From Candidatus Saccharimonadota bacterium (lineage in GTDB: Bacteria > Patescibacteriota > Saccharimonadia > Saccharimonadales > UBA4665), in assembly GCA_029288515.1 (NCBI GenBank), contig JARIHB010000070.1:1-28976 (forward strand): a DNA stretch of 28,976 nucleotides, in the 5' to 3' direction. The stretch's first letter is position 1. Each line of letters begins with the position of its first letter. The notes beneath the pieces are model-generated. The model saw only the letters and a program-made list of their open reading frames with translations, was not told the DNA's origin and made no database searches. This document shows positions 1 to 7,251 of this stretch, piece after piece. The translations under genes and the position numbers were made by a program.

Positions 1-1
1 C

Positions 2-1141
2 AAAGACGACGAGACGCTCATCGGCATGCCAAAACCGTATTTAGTGCCATCGTATGCCGAAGGCCACGAGTTCGATTACAACGAATTATATTACTGGGAT
101 AGTTACTTTATGATTCAGGGCCTGCTGGACGACGAGCATAAAGAGCTGGTATGCGGTATTCTGGAAGATTTTGTACATGTTTTTAACCGTTTCAAACTTA
201 TTCCGAACGGTTCACGGCTGTATTATGTAAGCCGCACGCAGCCACCGCTCTTAACCAGTTTTATTTTTGACCTCTATGATACCTACAGTATGACTCATGA
301 GTGGCTGCGAAAGCATATCGAAGTGGCCAAGCAGGAATACGAACTGGTGTGGATGGGTACCCGCAAGCCGAATGCCCGCCTGGTGTACCAGGGATTAAGC
401 CGGTATTACGATTTTAACTATTTGCACGACCTGGCCGAAGCTGAAAGCGGCTGGGATATGACGCCGCGCTTTAACCGCAAAGCGCTCAACTATCTGCCGG
501 TCGATTTAAACGCGCTGTTATACAAATATGAGACCGATTTCGCACGAGCCGCCCAAATTCTTGGCGACGAGGAAGAAATACACAAATGGGAAAAGGTAGC
601 CAAGAAGCGCAAGGAAACCATGAAGCGGCTGATGTGGGATGCCGGCCGCGGTGTATATTATGACTACAATTATGTAAAAGAGCGACGGGGTAGTGTCACT
701 TCGTTGGCGACATACTTTCCGATGTGGGTCGGTATGGTTGACGATAAGCAGGCCAGAGCGTTGGCAAAAGCATTAAAGCGCTTCGAAAAGCAGGGCGGCG
801 TGTCTACAACCGATGCATATGCCTTGAGCCAGCGGGTGCCAGGGGCTTTGCCTATGCAATGGGCCTACCCCAACGGCTGGGCGCCGCTACACTTCATCGT
901 CGTTAAGGCCCTTAAACGTTATGGATACGACGAGGACGCTGAGCGCATAGCTATGAAATGGATGTCTACCAACCTCAAATGGTTTAAGGATCACGGCATA
1001 TTCCTTGAAAAATACAATGTGGTTGAGCCGGATAAGCCCCCGGCTCCTGGCGTATACCCTAGCCAGACCGGCTTCGGGTGGACAAATGCCGTGTTCGAGG
1101 CATTGGCTCGTGAATATATTGACACCAAAGACGACGAATAG
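2..1141 (+). CDS. Trehalase, GH37 family (5' end outside window)
   Basis: The reading frame is already open at base 2, before the first ATG at 26, so the N-terminus lies upstream of the window. The product is an alpha,alpha-trehalase-type glycosidase (family GH37), which hydrolyses trehalose to two glucoses. Visible family marks: NELYYWDSYF (about 77-106), matching trehalase signature 1 (E-x-Y-x-W-D); ESGWDMTPRF (about 440-469), which carries the general-acid Asp; QWAYPNGWAPL (about 857-889), matching signature 2 (QWDxPxGWAP, with the Asp replaced by Ala); and FLEKYNVVEP near the C-terminus with the candidate catalytic Glu. The visible 379 codons are most of an (alpha/alpha)6 barrel. No signal peptide can be judged because the start is missing. 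A related trehalose-like disaccharide substrate is possible. Confidence 0.88.
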   Translation, partial: KDDETLIGMPKPYLVPSYAEGHEFDYNELYYWDSYFMIQGLLDDEHKELVCGILEDFVHVFNRFKLIPNGSRLYYVSRTQPPLLTSFIFDLYDTYSMTHEWLRKHIEVAKQEYELVWMGTRKPNARLVYQGLSRYYDFNYLHDLAEAESGWDMTPRFNRKALNYLPVDLNALLYKYETDFARAAQILGDEEEIHKWEKVAKKRKETMKRLMWDAGRGVYYDYNYVKERRGSVTSLATYFPMWVGMVDDKQARALAKALKRFEKQGGVSTTDAYALSQRVPGALPMQWAYPNGWAPLHFIVVKALKRYGYDEDAERIAMKWMSTNLKWFKDHGIFLEKYNVVEPDKPPAPGVYPSQTGFGWTNAVFEALAREYIDTKDDE

Positions 1142-1186
1142 TCTGTGCCAGGCTCGTTCTGTATGCCAAGCGGTTTATAAAAACGG

Positions 1187-1214
1187 TGGACAGCCAGCCG
1201 CAGTGCGCTACACT
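1187..1214 (+). promoter_or_regulatory. Promoter of the EndoQ-helicase operon
   Basis: TGGACA (1187-1192), a 16-nt spacer, then TACACT (1209-1214). The ATG at 1222 is only 7 nt downstream of the -10 box, so transcription would start at or next to the start codon (leaderless mRNA). Confidence 0.6.
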
Positions 1215-1221
1215 CGTAAGT

Positions 1222-2517
1222 ATGCATGAGCTTATTGTTGACCTGCATATCCATTCGCATTACAGCCGCGCAACGTCGAAAAACTGCGATTTTGAGGGCT
1301 TATACCGCTGGGGAAAGCTGAAGGGCATTAACATCATCGGCACCGGCGATTGCACGCACCCAGCCTGGTTTGCCGAAATGCGTGATAGGCTGGAACCGGC
1401 CGAACCCGGACTGTTTAAACTCAAAGACGAGTTTGCTGATCCAATTGACGCCAGTTTGCCGCCAAGCGTGCGCAACGCGTTTATTCGTTTTGTGCCCAGC
1501 GTGGAAATTGCCAGTATATACAGCAAAGGCGGCAAGGTGCGTAAGCTGCACCAGCTGATTATCTTACCTTCTATGGAAGCGGTCAGCGAGCTGAACGCTC
1601 GGCTGGAGCGGATCGGCAATCTGAAAGCCGATGGCCGGCCGATACTTGGCATCGATTCAAAAGAGCTACTGCGCCACGCTTTAGAAGTGGACAGCCGTGC
1701 ACTGTACATACCGGCTCATATTTGGACGCCGTGGTTTGGTATGTTTGGCAGCAAGTCGGGCTTTGATTCGATAGCTGAAGCGTATGAAGAACTGGCGCCG
1801 GAGATTGTAGCAATCGAAACGGGACTCAGCAGCGACCCGGCTATGAACCGCCGGGTAGCTGACCTGGACAGTGTAACTATTACCAGCCACTCCGATGCGC
1901 ACTCACCCCAAAAGCTGGGCCGCGAGGCGACCGTAGTACAGTGTGATACGAACTACGAATCCATTATCGGGGCCATAAAATCAAACGACGAACGTATGGT
2001 GGGGACAATCGAGTTCTTCCCGGAAGAAGGCAAGTATCACTCCGACGGCCACCGGGCATGCAACGTGCGGTTTACGCCGGCCGAAACAGCAGCGCATAAG
2101 GGCATCTGTCCGGTGTGCGGCAAGCCGCTGGTAGTTGGTGTGCTTAACCGGCTGGATACAGTGGCGGCGCAGTATCCCGGGCACGCTCCGCGGGATACTA
2201 AACAAGTTGAGTATATTATTCCGCTGTCTGAAATTATTGCCGAACTGAACGGCACCAAAAGTACGGCCGGCAAAGCCGTAACCGAAGCGTACCATCGGGC
2301 AATTAGCCTGCTAGGCGACGAGTTTAGCATATTACGCAGCGTGCCGGTTGCTGCTATTGAAACCGCCGGATTGCCTCTGCTGGCCTTAGCTATTGAGCGC
2401 ATGCGCACCGGCCAAGTGTTGCGCGATCCGGGCTACGATGGCATATACGGTACGATCAAAGTGTTTAAAGATGCTGCCGAACGACAGGCGACAGCAAATC
2501 AGATGTCGTTGCTATAA
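1222..2517 (+). CDS. Endonuclease Q (EndoQ) family PHP-domain nuclease
   Basis: A PHP-superfamily protein of the EndoQ type, which in characterised members nicks DNA 5' of deaminated bases (uracil, hypoxanthine, xanthine) and abasic sites. The N-terminus VDLHIHSHYS supplies the first metal ligands. GTGDCTHP, SVEIASIY, PAHIWTPWFGMFG and TSHSDAHSP are further PHP metal-site motifs in the expected order. A zinc-finger-like segment follows (GHRACNV ... GICPVCGKPL, about residues 277-307), then a helical C-terminus, as in archaeal EndoQ. I start at ATG 1222 rather than GTG 1186 because the PHP motif begins right after it and a -10 box lies 7 nt upstream. The helicase gene begins 6 nt after the stop, so the two are co-transcribed. 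Homologues are often mislabelled 'UvrD helicase' because of this linkage. Confidence 0.88.
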   Translation: MHELIVDLHIHSHYSRATSKNCDFEGLYRWGKLKGINIIGTGDCTHPAWFAEMRDRLEPAEPGLFKLKDEFADPIDASLPPSVRNAFIRFVPSVEIASIYSKGGKVRKLHQLIILPSMEAVSELNARLERIGNLKADGRPILGIDSKELLRHALEVDSRALYIPAHIWTPWFGMFGSKSGFDSIAEAYEELAPEIVAIETGLSSDPAMNRRVADLDSVTITSHSDAHSPQKLGREATVVQCDTNYESIIGAIKSNDERMVGTIEFFPEEGKYHSDGHRACNVRFTPAETAAHKGICPVCGKPLVVGVLNRLDTVAAQYPGHAPRDTKQVEYIIPLSEIIAELNGTKSTAGKAVTEAYHRAISLLGDEFSILRSVPVAAIETAGLPLLALAIERMRTGQVLRDPGYDGIYGTIKVFKDAAERQATANQMSLL

Positions 2518-2523
2518 GCATAT

Positions 2524-4239
2524 ATGCAGGGGATCGACGACCTTAATGAGGCGCAGCATGCCGCAGTAACCGCTGGTGACGGTCCGCTGTTAATTGTTGC
2601 CGGGCCGGGCACCGGAAAAACCAAAACGCTAACGATGCGTATTGCCTACCTGGTAACCACCGGCCGGGTGCAGCCGGAGCAGGTGCTGGCGTTGACGTTT
2701 ACTAAAAAAGCCGCCGAAGAAATGCAGTCACGCATACAGGCGCTATTAGGCAAAACAGGGCGCTCAACGCCACAAATCTCTACCTTTCACGCCCTATGCA
2801 ACACGCTGCTTGGCGGCGATCTGATGTTTGTATCTGAAGCTGAACGCTTGCGGATTATACGTGCGCTGCCCCGGCCGGCGGCATTGAAGGGTGTAGCGGT
2901 GCGTGAACTGGCCCTGTGTATATCACGCTACAAGAATCAAGCTGACAATGACCCGGTGCTCGCCACTATCACAGCTGCGTACAACGAGGCGCTGGCCCGG
3001 CAAGGTATAGCCGATTTTGACGATTTGCTGGTACGCGCCAGACAATTATTGGAAACGGATGCCGCAACACGGCAGGCAGTACAGGACAAGTATCGTTACG
3101 TGCTGGTTGACGAATTCCAGGATACAAACATGCTACAGTACCAGCTGTTACGGTTATTGCTTGGCGATGCCAATGTGTACGTTATCGGTGATCCCAACCA
3201 GTCTATATATGGCTTTCGGGGTGCAAGCGGCGGGATATTTGACCAATTTCGTGCCGATTACCCGGATCATACTGCTATTACGCTCGAAGTGAACTATCGG
3301 TCAGCGCCGCAGATAGTGGCGGCGGGGAATGCTATTTTCCCGCACAGTCCGCAGCTCCACGCTCATAGACAGGCAAGCGGCACAGCGCAGGCAGTAGAGG
3401 TATTAAATGAATACTCGGAAGCAAATTGGGTGATTGATACTATCCACCGGGAAGTTGGCGGCGGTGATTTTATGCGTGTGGTTAGTGACAACCAGCGCGC
3501 CGACGAGCGGACGTTACGTGATTTTGCTGTACTCTATCGCAATCGTTCTGCTGCGCAGACGTTTCAAAAAGCGTTGGCTCATTCCGGGCTGCCATACCAG
3601 GTGGTTGGCGAGGGCTCGCCCTATGACCAGCCGTACGTACAGCAACTGGTGGCGGTACTGCGCGCCGTGGCATGTAACGTAGCTCCGGATGATATAGAAG
3701 CGAACGTCTGGCGAGTGCTGCGGGAGCGTGTCGCCAAGGCTGGCGTACGAAAACCGGAGGCCATTGCCGGTGAAGCTGCCGCGGCATTAGGCATCGATAC
3801 ACCGGAGGCACGCCATTTTATCGGGACGCTCGTCCGTTTTGATACACCAGCCGCAGCGGTCGCGTATATTGATGCTATTGCTGCTCAGGATTTTTACGAT
3901 CCGGCCGCAGATGCCGTAACACTGCTGACAATCCATGCCAGCAAAGGGTTGGAATTTCCGTATATCTTTTTGTTGGCGGCCGAAGAGGATATCTTGCCGT
4001 ATCGTGCTGCCAATATAGATGAGGAGCGTCGTTTATTTTATGTGGCAGCCACCCGGGCGCGGGACAGCCTGCATATCGTGCACGCCCGGCGTCGGAGCGG
4101 CGAACTGGCAACGCGTTCTCGCTTTGTACAGGAACTGCCCGAACAGGCAGTGCCCCGTGTGACTGATCCGCAGCTGGCCACCGACCAGCGCCGGGCAGTA
4201 AAGCGAGCGGCAAAACGCAGTCAGCAGAGCTTGTTCTGA
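2524..4239 (+). CDS. UvrD/Rep-like superfamily 1 DNA helicase
   Basis: An ATP-dependent 3'-5' DNA helicase of the UvrD/Rep/PcrA family. Q-motif LNEAQHAAV (residues 8-16); Walker A GPGTGKT (27-33); motif Ia LTFTKKAAEEM; motif II LVDEFQDT with D196/E197; motif III GDPNQSIYGFRGA; motif V LTIHASKGLEFPYIFL; motif VI RRLFYVAATRARDSL. At 571 aa it is shorter than typical UvrD (about 700 aa), with a reduced 2B region. No clear ribosome binding site precedes the ATG, which lies 6 nt after the EndoQ stop, so translation is probably coupled. The pairing suggests the helicase processes nicks made by EndoQ. That role is inferred from context. Confidence 0.93.
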   Translation: MQGIDDLNEAQHAAVTAGDGPLLIVAGPGTGKTKTLTMRIAYLVTTGRVQPEQVLALTFTKKAAEEMQSRIQALLGKTGRSTPQISTFHALCNTLLGGDLMFVSEAERLRIIRALPRPAALKGVAVRELALCISRYKNQADNDPVLATITAAYNEALARQGIADFDDLLVRARQLLETDAATRQAVQDKYRYVLVDEFQDTNMLQYQLLRLLLGDANVYVIGDPNQSIYGFRGASGGIFDQFRADYPDHTAITLEVNYRSAPQIVAAGNAIFPHSPQLHAHRQASGTAQAVEVLNEYSEANWVIDTIHREVGGGDFMRVVSDNQRADERTLRDFAVLYRNRSAAQTFQKALAHSGLPYQVVGEGSPYDQPYVQQLVAVLRAVACNVAPDDIEANVWRVLRERVAKAGVRKPEAIAGEAAAALGIDTPEARHFIGTLVRFDTPAAAVAYIDAIAAQDFYDPAADAVTLLTIHASKGLEFPYIFLLAAEEDILPYRAANIDEERRLFYVAATRARDSLHIVHARRRSGELATRSRFVQELPEQAVPRVTDPQLATDQRRAVKRAAKRSQQSLF

Positions 4240-4244
4240 ACGTG

Positions 4245-4271
4245 TATACTAAAGGTGTAACCGAGAAGGGA
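4245..4271 (+). promoter_or_regulatory. Slipin -10 box and ribosome binding site
   Basis: TATACT at 4245-4250 just after the helicase stop, followed by a Shine-Dalgarno AGAAGGGA (4264-4271) 4 nt before the ATG. This is a conventional leadered start, unlike most first genes here. Confidence 0.55.
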
Positions 4272-4275
4272 CTAT

Positions 4276-5031
4276 ATGGAAGCATTTAGCGGACTGACGA
4301 TATTTATCTTATTTATCATACTGTGCGTGATCATTTCGGGCATCAAGGTCATCAAGCAATACGAGCGTGGCGTTATTTTAACGCTCGGCCGCTACACCGG
4401 CATGCGCCAGCCAGGGCTGCGCGTGGTAATTCCGATATTGCAGCAAATCACCAAGGTAGACGTGCGCTCCACGCCGGTCGACGTGCCCAGCCAGGAAGTA
4501 ATTACCAAAGACAACGTTACCATCAAGGTAGATGCCGTGGTTTATTTCCGTGTCGTAGATGCTTCCAAGGCCGTGCTGGAAACAAATAATTATGTATACG
4601 CCACCTCACAGTTCGCCCAAGCTGCATTGCGCGATGTAGTAGGCAACGTGGAACTCGACGGCGTGCTAAGCCAACGTGAGGAAATCAGTCAGAACATCAA
4701 GCGCATCGTAGACGCCGAAACTGACAAATGGGGCATTGACGTTGAAAACGTAAAAATCCAGAACATCGAATTGCCCCAGGACATGAAGCGCGCCATGGCC
4801 AAGCAGGCCGAGGCCGAACGCGAGCGGCGTGCCGTTATCATTAGCGCCGCCGCCGAAAAAGCCGCTGCTCAGGAAGTTGCCGAAGCTGCTATGATGCTGG
4901 CTAAAGTGCCAGGCGGTATGGGCATTCGTACGCTGCAGACTCTGGAAAAGATTTCGGTGGAGCCGTCACAGAAGACGCTCTTTGTGCTGCCGGCTGATCT
5001 AGCTGACGCTTTTAAAGCATTTACGAAGTAG
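4276..5031 (+). CDS. Slipin / stomatin-like SPFH membrane protein
   Basis: A band-7 (SPFH) protein of the stomatin/slipin type that forms membrane-anchored oligomers. Residues about 5-22 (LTIFILFIILCVIISGI) are the single N-terminal hydrophobic anchor. The SPFH core follows: EXYERGV-type YERGVILTLGRY, GLRVVIPILQQI, VDVRSTPVDVPSQEVITKDN and VDAVVYFRV. A charged, Ala/Glu-rich coiled coil spans about 170-215 (MAKQAEAERERRAVIISAAAEK), and the tail ends FVLPADLADAFKAF. Length (251 aa) is normal for slipins. The usual NfeD-like partner is not adjacent. Cellular role is not determinable from the window. Confidence 0.93.
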   Translation: MEAFSGLTIFILFIILCVIISGIKVIKQYERGVILTLGRYTGMRQPGLRVVIPILQQITKVDVRSTPVDVPSQEVITKDNVTIKVDAVVYFRVVDASKAVLETNNYVYATSQFAQAALRDVVGNVELDGVLSQREEISQNIKRIVDAETDKWGIDVENVKIQNIELPQDMKRAMAKQAEAERERRAVIISAAAEKAAAQEVAEAAMMLAKVPGGMGIRTLQTLEKISVEPSQKTLFVLPADLADAFKAFTK

Positions 5032-5038
5032 AGCAGCA

Positions 5039-5072
5039 AGGGGCGGCAGGCCAGGTAGCGCCGCTGCCCCTT
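5039..5072 (+). terminator. GC-rich hairpin after slipin
   Basis: AAGGGGCGGC (5039-5048) pairs with GCTGCCCCTT (5063-5072) with one G-U pair. It lies directly after the slipin stop and before the tRNA-Phe promoter. There is no U-tract, so termination efficiency is uncertain. Confidence 0.5.
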
Positions 5073-5099
5073 GAGAAACCAGCCAAAATAGATTACAAT
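5071..5099 (+). promoter_or_regulatory. tRNA-Phe promoter
   Basis: TTGAGA (5071-5076), a 17-nt spacer, and TACAAT (5094-5099); the mature tRNA begins 22 nt after the -10 box. Confidence 0.7.
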
Positions 5100-5121
5100 A
5101 ACCCCGTTACAACCACAGAGC

Positions 5122-5197
5122 GGCTCTTTAGCTCAGTTGGTAGAGCAGAGGCCTGAAGAGCCTTGTGTCCCCAGTTCGAGTCTGGGAGGAGCCACCA
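5122..5197 (+). tRNA. tRNA-Phe (GAA)
   Basis: A 76-nt cloverleaf. Acceptor GGCTCTT/AGGAGCC (one G-U pair), D-arm GCTC/GAGC with a normal GG in the loop, anticodon stem GAGGC/GCCTT, loop CTGAAGA giving anticodon GAA, and T-arm CCCAG-TTCGAGT-CTGGG. The 3' CCA is encoded (5195-5197). It is followed 17 nt later by a strong terminator, so it is a single-gene unit. Confidence 0.97.
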
Positions 5198-5214
5198 AAA
5201 TCGATTGACAGAAT

Positions 5215-5245
5215 AAAAATCCTTGGATAACCTCCAAGGATTTTT
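5215..5245 (+). terminator. Rho-independent terminator of tRNA-Phe
   Basis: AAAAATCCTTGG, a 7-nt loop, CCAAGG-A-TTTTT: a perfect stem with a run of T. The symmetric A-tract could let it work on the other strand too. Confidence 0.85.
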
Positions 5246-5337
5246 AGAATATAGAGGCATCATGAGCGTCAAGGGAAATAACTTCAATACCGAGTTCTCC
5301 TCACTGCTTAGCGAGCATACCCTGATATAATTAAGAC

Positions 5338-5682
5338 ATGAAAAAAGTGGAAGATAAGATTACTGTTGCAGAATTGTCTGAGATGGCCGAGAAGATGTAT
5401 GGAAATCTTGTCAAAGGTGTCGTTGACCTTGAAAGAAATATACTCGTGGTTGATGCCGAAATGCATGCTGATGAGGAGCAGCTCCTTTTAGAAGATGAAT
5501 CTCGGCAGCAAGATCTATGGGGCATAAACCTATACCCTGCAAAGTTTGGCACGGACGAATTTATTGAATTTGATTCGATGATAAATATCCGCCCCAGGCA
5601 ACAGAATATGTCCAGGGGCGTAGAGAATGAAAACATTCGAAAACAAATCATTGCTCTCGTGAATGAAAGGGTGCAAGCATGA
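5338..5682 (+). CDS. DUF5674 family protein
   Basis: I recognise the sequence pattern of DUF5674, a small soluble family of unknown function frequent in candidate-phyla bacteria. Conserved marks are MAEKMYGNLVKGVVDLE near the N-terminus, VVDAEMHADEEQLLLE in the middle, and DLWGINLYPAKFG with EFIEFDSMINIRP toward the end. The acidic HADEE stretch and the WGINLYP/INIRP strands are the hallmark. The start is fixed by an extended -10 box TGATATAAT (5323-5331), which ends 6 nt before the ATG (leaderless). The next gene overlaps by ATGA (5679-5682), so both are translated from one mRNA. No catalytic motif is evident. Confidence 0.8.
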   Translation: MKKVEDKITVAELSEMAEKMYGNLVKGVVDLERNILVVDAEMHADEEQLLLEDESRQQDLWGINLYPAKFGTDEFIEFDSMINIRPRQQNMSRGVENENIRKQIIALVNERVQA

Positions 5683-6008
5683 TTGTTAATTACGCAGTTG
5701 ATAGAAAGCGATGGTCCGAAATGGACATCTTTGATCAGATGGGTAATATCTATAGTGAAGTCGGGCGGACGTTTAAAGCAAAACAAAGCCATGATCGAGA
5801 AAAATATGAGCAGGCTTTAGCTAGAGCTATTGATCTTTTTGATGCTACGTCCGCTGCTTTAGCTGAACGACGCTCGCCTAAGCTAAAAGAGGTGCTCCGT
5901 GCTAAAGAAGAATTTCTGAGCGCCTGTGAGGCGAAAGACCAGGCTAGTGAGCGAGGTATTGACCGCTACTTTATGCAGTTTGCAGTTGCAGCCAGACTGA
6001 CTCGTTAA
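5679..6008 (+). CDS. Small helical hypothetical protein, partner of DUF5674
   Basis: A 109-aa, nearly all-helical soluble protein. Visible pattern: RKRWSEMDIFDQMGNIYSEVGRTF, with a charged middle and a second helical pair IDLFDATSAALAE ... KLKEVLRAKEEFLSACEAK (strings given in part). No signal peptide, membrane segment or nucleotide motif. Proteins of this pattern ('MGNIxSEVGR') occur widely as hypothetical proteins in candidate-phyla genomes, as far as I recall. It begins inside the DUF5674 stop (ATGA overlap), arguing for a stoichiometric two-protein unit. A helical-bundle regulator or binding partner is possible. No function is assigned. Confidence 0.7.
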   Translation: MIVNYAVDRKRWSEMDIFDQMGNIYSEVGRTFKAKQSHDREKYEQALARAIDLFDATSAALAERRSPKLKEVLRAKEEFLSACEAKDQASERGIDRYFMQFAVAARLTR

Positions 6009-6029
6009 CTTGCCGTACAAGGAGACAGA

Positions 6030-6362
6030 ATGACCAGCAAACTTCACCTTAAAGAAAATCCTACACTGGCAGACATACAGCACTATGTCGCCAACCTCGA
6101 AAAAGAACGGGGCTTCGATAAAAACACCGTATTGGAAAAATACTTGCTACTTTCCGAAGAAGTAGGCGAGCTTGCCAAGTGCATTCGCAAGACGACCAGT
6201 TCGATGCGCATAGATGCTGCGAAACAGTACAACTTTGACGCCGCTGGAGAGTTTGGAGATATTCTTATCGTGTTGTGCACTCTAGCTAATCGGCTTGATA
6301 TTGATTTAGAACAAGCTTTTCGCGACAAGGAAGAGACAAACAAACAGCGCACGTGGCTATGA
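6030..6362 (+). CDS. MazG-like nucleotide pyrophosphohydrolase
   Basis: An all-alpha NTP pyrophosphatase domain of the MazG/iMazG type, which hydrolyses (d)NTPs to monophosphates and is usually a house-cleaning enzyme. The Mg-binding motif is present: E43-E44-x2-E47 in LSEEVGELAK and E74-x2-D77 in GEFGDIL, matching EExx(E)...ExxD. 110 aa is a single-domain size. A good ribosome binding site AAGGAGA (6019-6025) precedes the ATG. It follows the DUF5674 pair by 21 nt and may be co-transcribed. Confidence 0.88.
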   Translation: MTSKLHLKENPTLADIQHYVANLEKERGFDKNTVLEKYLLLSEEVGELAKCIRKTTSSMRIDAAKQYNFDAAGEFGDILIVLCTLANRLDIDLEQAFRDKEETNKQRTWL

Positions 6363-6387
6363 GTGATGTTAGCTTGCGCTCTACTAA

Positions 6388-6570
6388 ACCCAGAAAGGTG
6401 AGCAAGGCAAGCTGCGAGCAGACAAAACGCAGAGTGACGATTGGGATCTACTGGAAGCGTTGTCCGCAGAGATTGCTCAGAGTGCTAATGCTAAAGGCCT
6501 TAAGTCAGATGATGATTTTGTGCGTGCCGTAAAAGAGATCCGTACCAATAAGCTGACCGGCCGCGGTTAG
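6388..6570 (+). pseudogene. Antitoxin remnant (C-terminal tail, AbrB-type likely)
   Basis: An open frame with no usable start, preceded by an in-frame TAA at 6385 and ending TAG at 6568-6570. The encoded tail (DDWDLLEALSAEIAQSANAK, then GLKSDDDFVRAVKEIRT) resembles the helical C-terminus of AbrB/MazE-like antitoxins that pair with PIN toxins. The N-terminal DNA-binding strand region is missing. It ends 3 nt before the ATG of a truncated PIN protein, the normal antitoxin-toxin order. Assignment is by context plus weak pattern similarity. Confidence 0.5.
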
Positions 6571-6573
6571 TAT

Positions 6574-6756
6574 ATGCGTTTTCTCTATGATACAAACGTC
6601 CTTGTAGCTATGCTGTCGCGCAGGGAGTCTATTCTGGCCTTCAAAAAGCTAGTAGAGCAGGATCAACTTATCCATGTATCGTCAGCGCATATACTGAGTG
6701 AAGTCGAAGCGGTGCTTACCGAAAAGTGGCTAACGCGCTGTAGATTAGCCGTTTAA
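6574..6756 (+). pseudogene. Truncated PIN-domain toxin
   Basis: The first 60 residues of a PIN-family ribonuclease toxin. MRFLYDTNVLVAMLSRRES holds the first catalytic Asp (YDTN), and HVSSAHILSEVEAVLTEKW holds the Glu-bearing helix. Full PIN toxins are about 130-140 aa. Here the second half, with the remaining acidic residues, is gone: the frame runs into TAA at 6754-6756, inside the 3' end of the convergent fur-family gene. The product is expected to be inactive. A deletion joining the toxin to the regulator gene is the simplest reading. Confidence 0.8.
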
Positions 6757-7184
6757 GCGAGTTTGGCACTGCAATCCGCGCAGTAGCCACGGACTTCCAG
6801 CTGGTGGTTGGCGGCAACGAAGCCGTGCCTTTGGGCAAGACTGGCGATGGTGGACTCAATCTCTTTTTCTTCGGTGATAGCGACGATCTTGCCGCAATGC
6901 AAACAGCTGATGTGGTGATGGTGATGGGTCAGCACGTCGCTCAGCTCAATTTTGTACTTCCAGCCAATGTATATGCGTTGCACCAGGCCGAGTTTTTCAA
7001 ACAAGCCGACGGTGCGGTAGAGGCTGGCGCGGTCGATAAGATCTTTTGAACGTTCGGTCAGTTCACGCATGGACAGCGGTTCGGTATCCCACAGCAGGCT
7101 ACAAACGACCCGGCGCGGTTGTGTCAGGCTGTAGCCATTACTTTTGAGTACCTTTTGCAGTAAGCGTAGTGATTCATCGGTCAT
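6753..7184 (-). CDS. zur: Fur family metalloregulator, probably Zur
   Basis: A Fur-superfamily repressor of 143 aa. A winged-helix N-terminus (LTQPRRVVCSLLWDTEPLSMRELTER-type; RASLYRTVGLFEKLGLV is the recognition helix region) is followed by a dimerisation domain. The latter has a His run H87-H91, C94-x2-C97 and C135-x2-C138, the structural zinc site. It is divergent from the znuACB operon with a 67-nt shared control region, which supports zinc sensing (Zur) over iron sensing; this is inference from context. The start is leaderless-like: on the minus strand TGGTATAAT ends 8 nt before the ATG. Its stop overlaps the 3' end of the eroded PIN gene by 4 nt. Confidence 0.85.
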   Translation of the reverse strand: MTDESLRLLQKVLKSNGYSLTQPRRVVCSLLWDTEPLSMRELTERSKDLIDRASLYRTVGLFEKLGLVQRIYIGWKYKIELSDVLTHHHHHISCLHCGKIVAITEEKEIESTIASLAQRHGFVAANHQLEVRGYCADCSAKLA

Positions 7185-7251
7185 GATGCAAAATTATACC
7201 ACAAATTGCGACATATTTGCAGTATTTTACATGCCTGCTTAGAATGACACT
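7185..7251. promoter_or_regulatory. Divergent zur/znuA control region with candidate operator
   Basis: Minus-strand -10 for the regulator: TATAAT (complement of 7193-7198), 8 nt from its ATG. Plus-strand promoter for znuA: TTGCAG (7217-7222), 17-nt spacer, TAGAAT (7240-7245), with the ATG 6 nt later. An inverted repeat CAAAT-8 nt-ATTTG (7202-7219) overlaps the znuA -35 box and lies just upstream of the regulator promoter, so one bound dimer could control both directions. Operator role is inferred. Confidence 0.55.

Noticed and set aside
1260..1709. A 149-codon minus-strand ORF inside the EndoQ gene
   Set aside because: Antisense shadow of a well-supported gene, without motifs.
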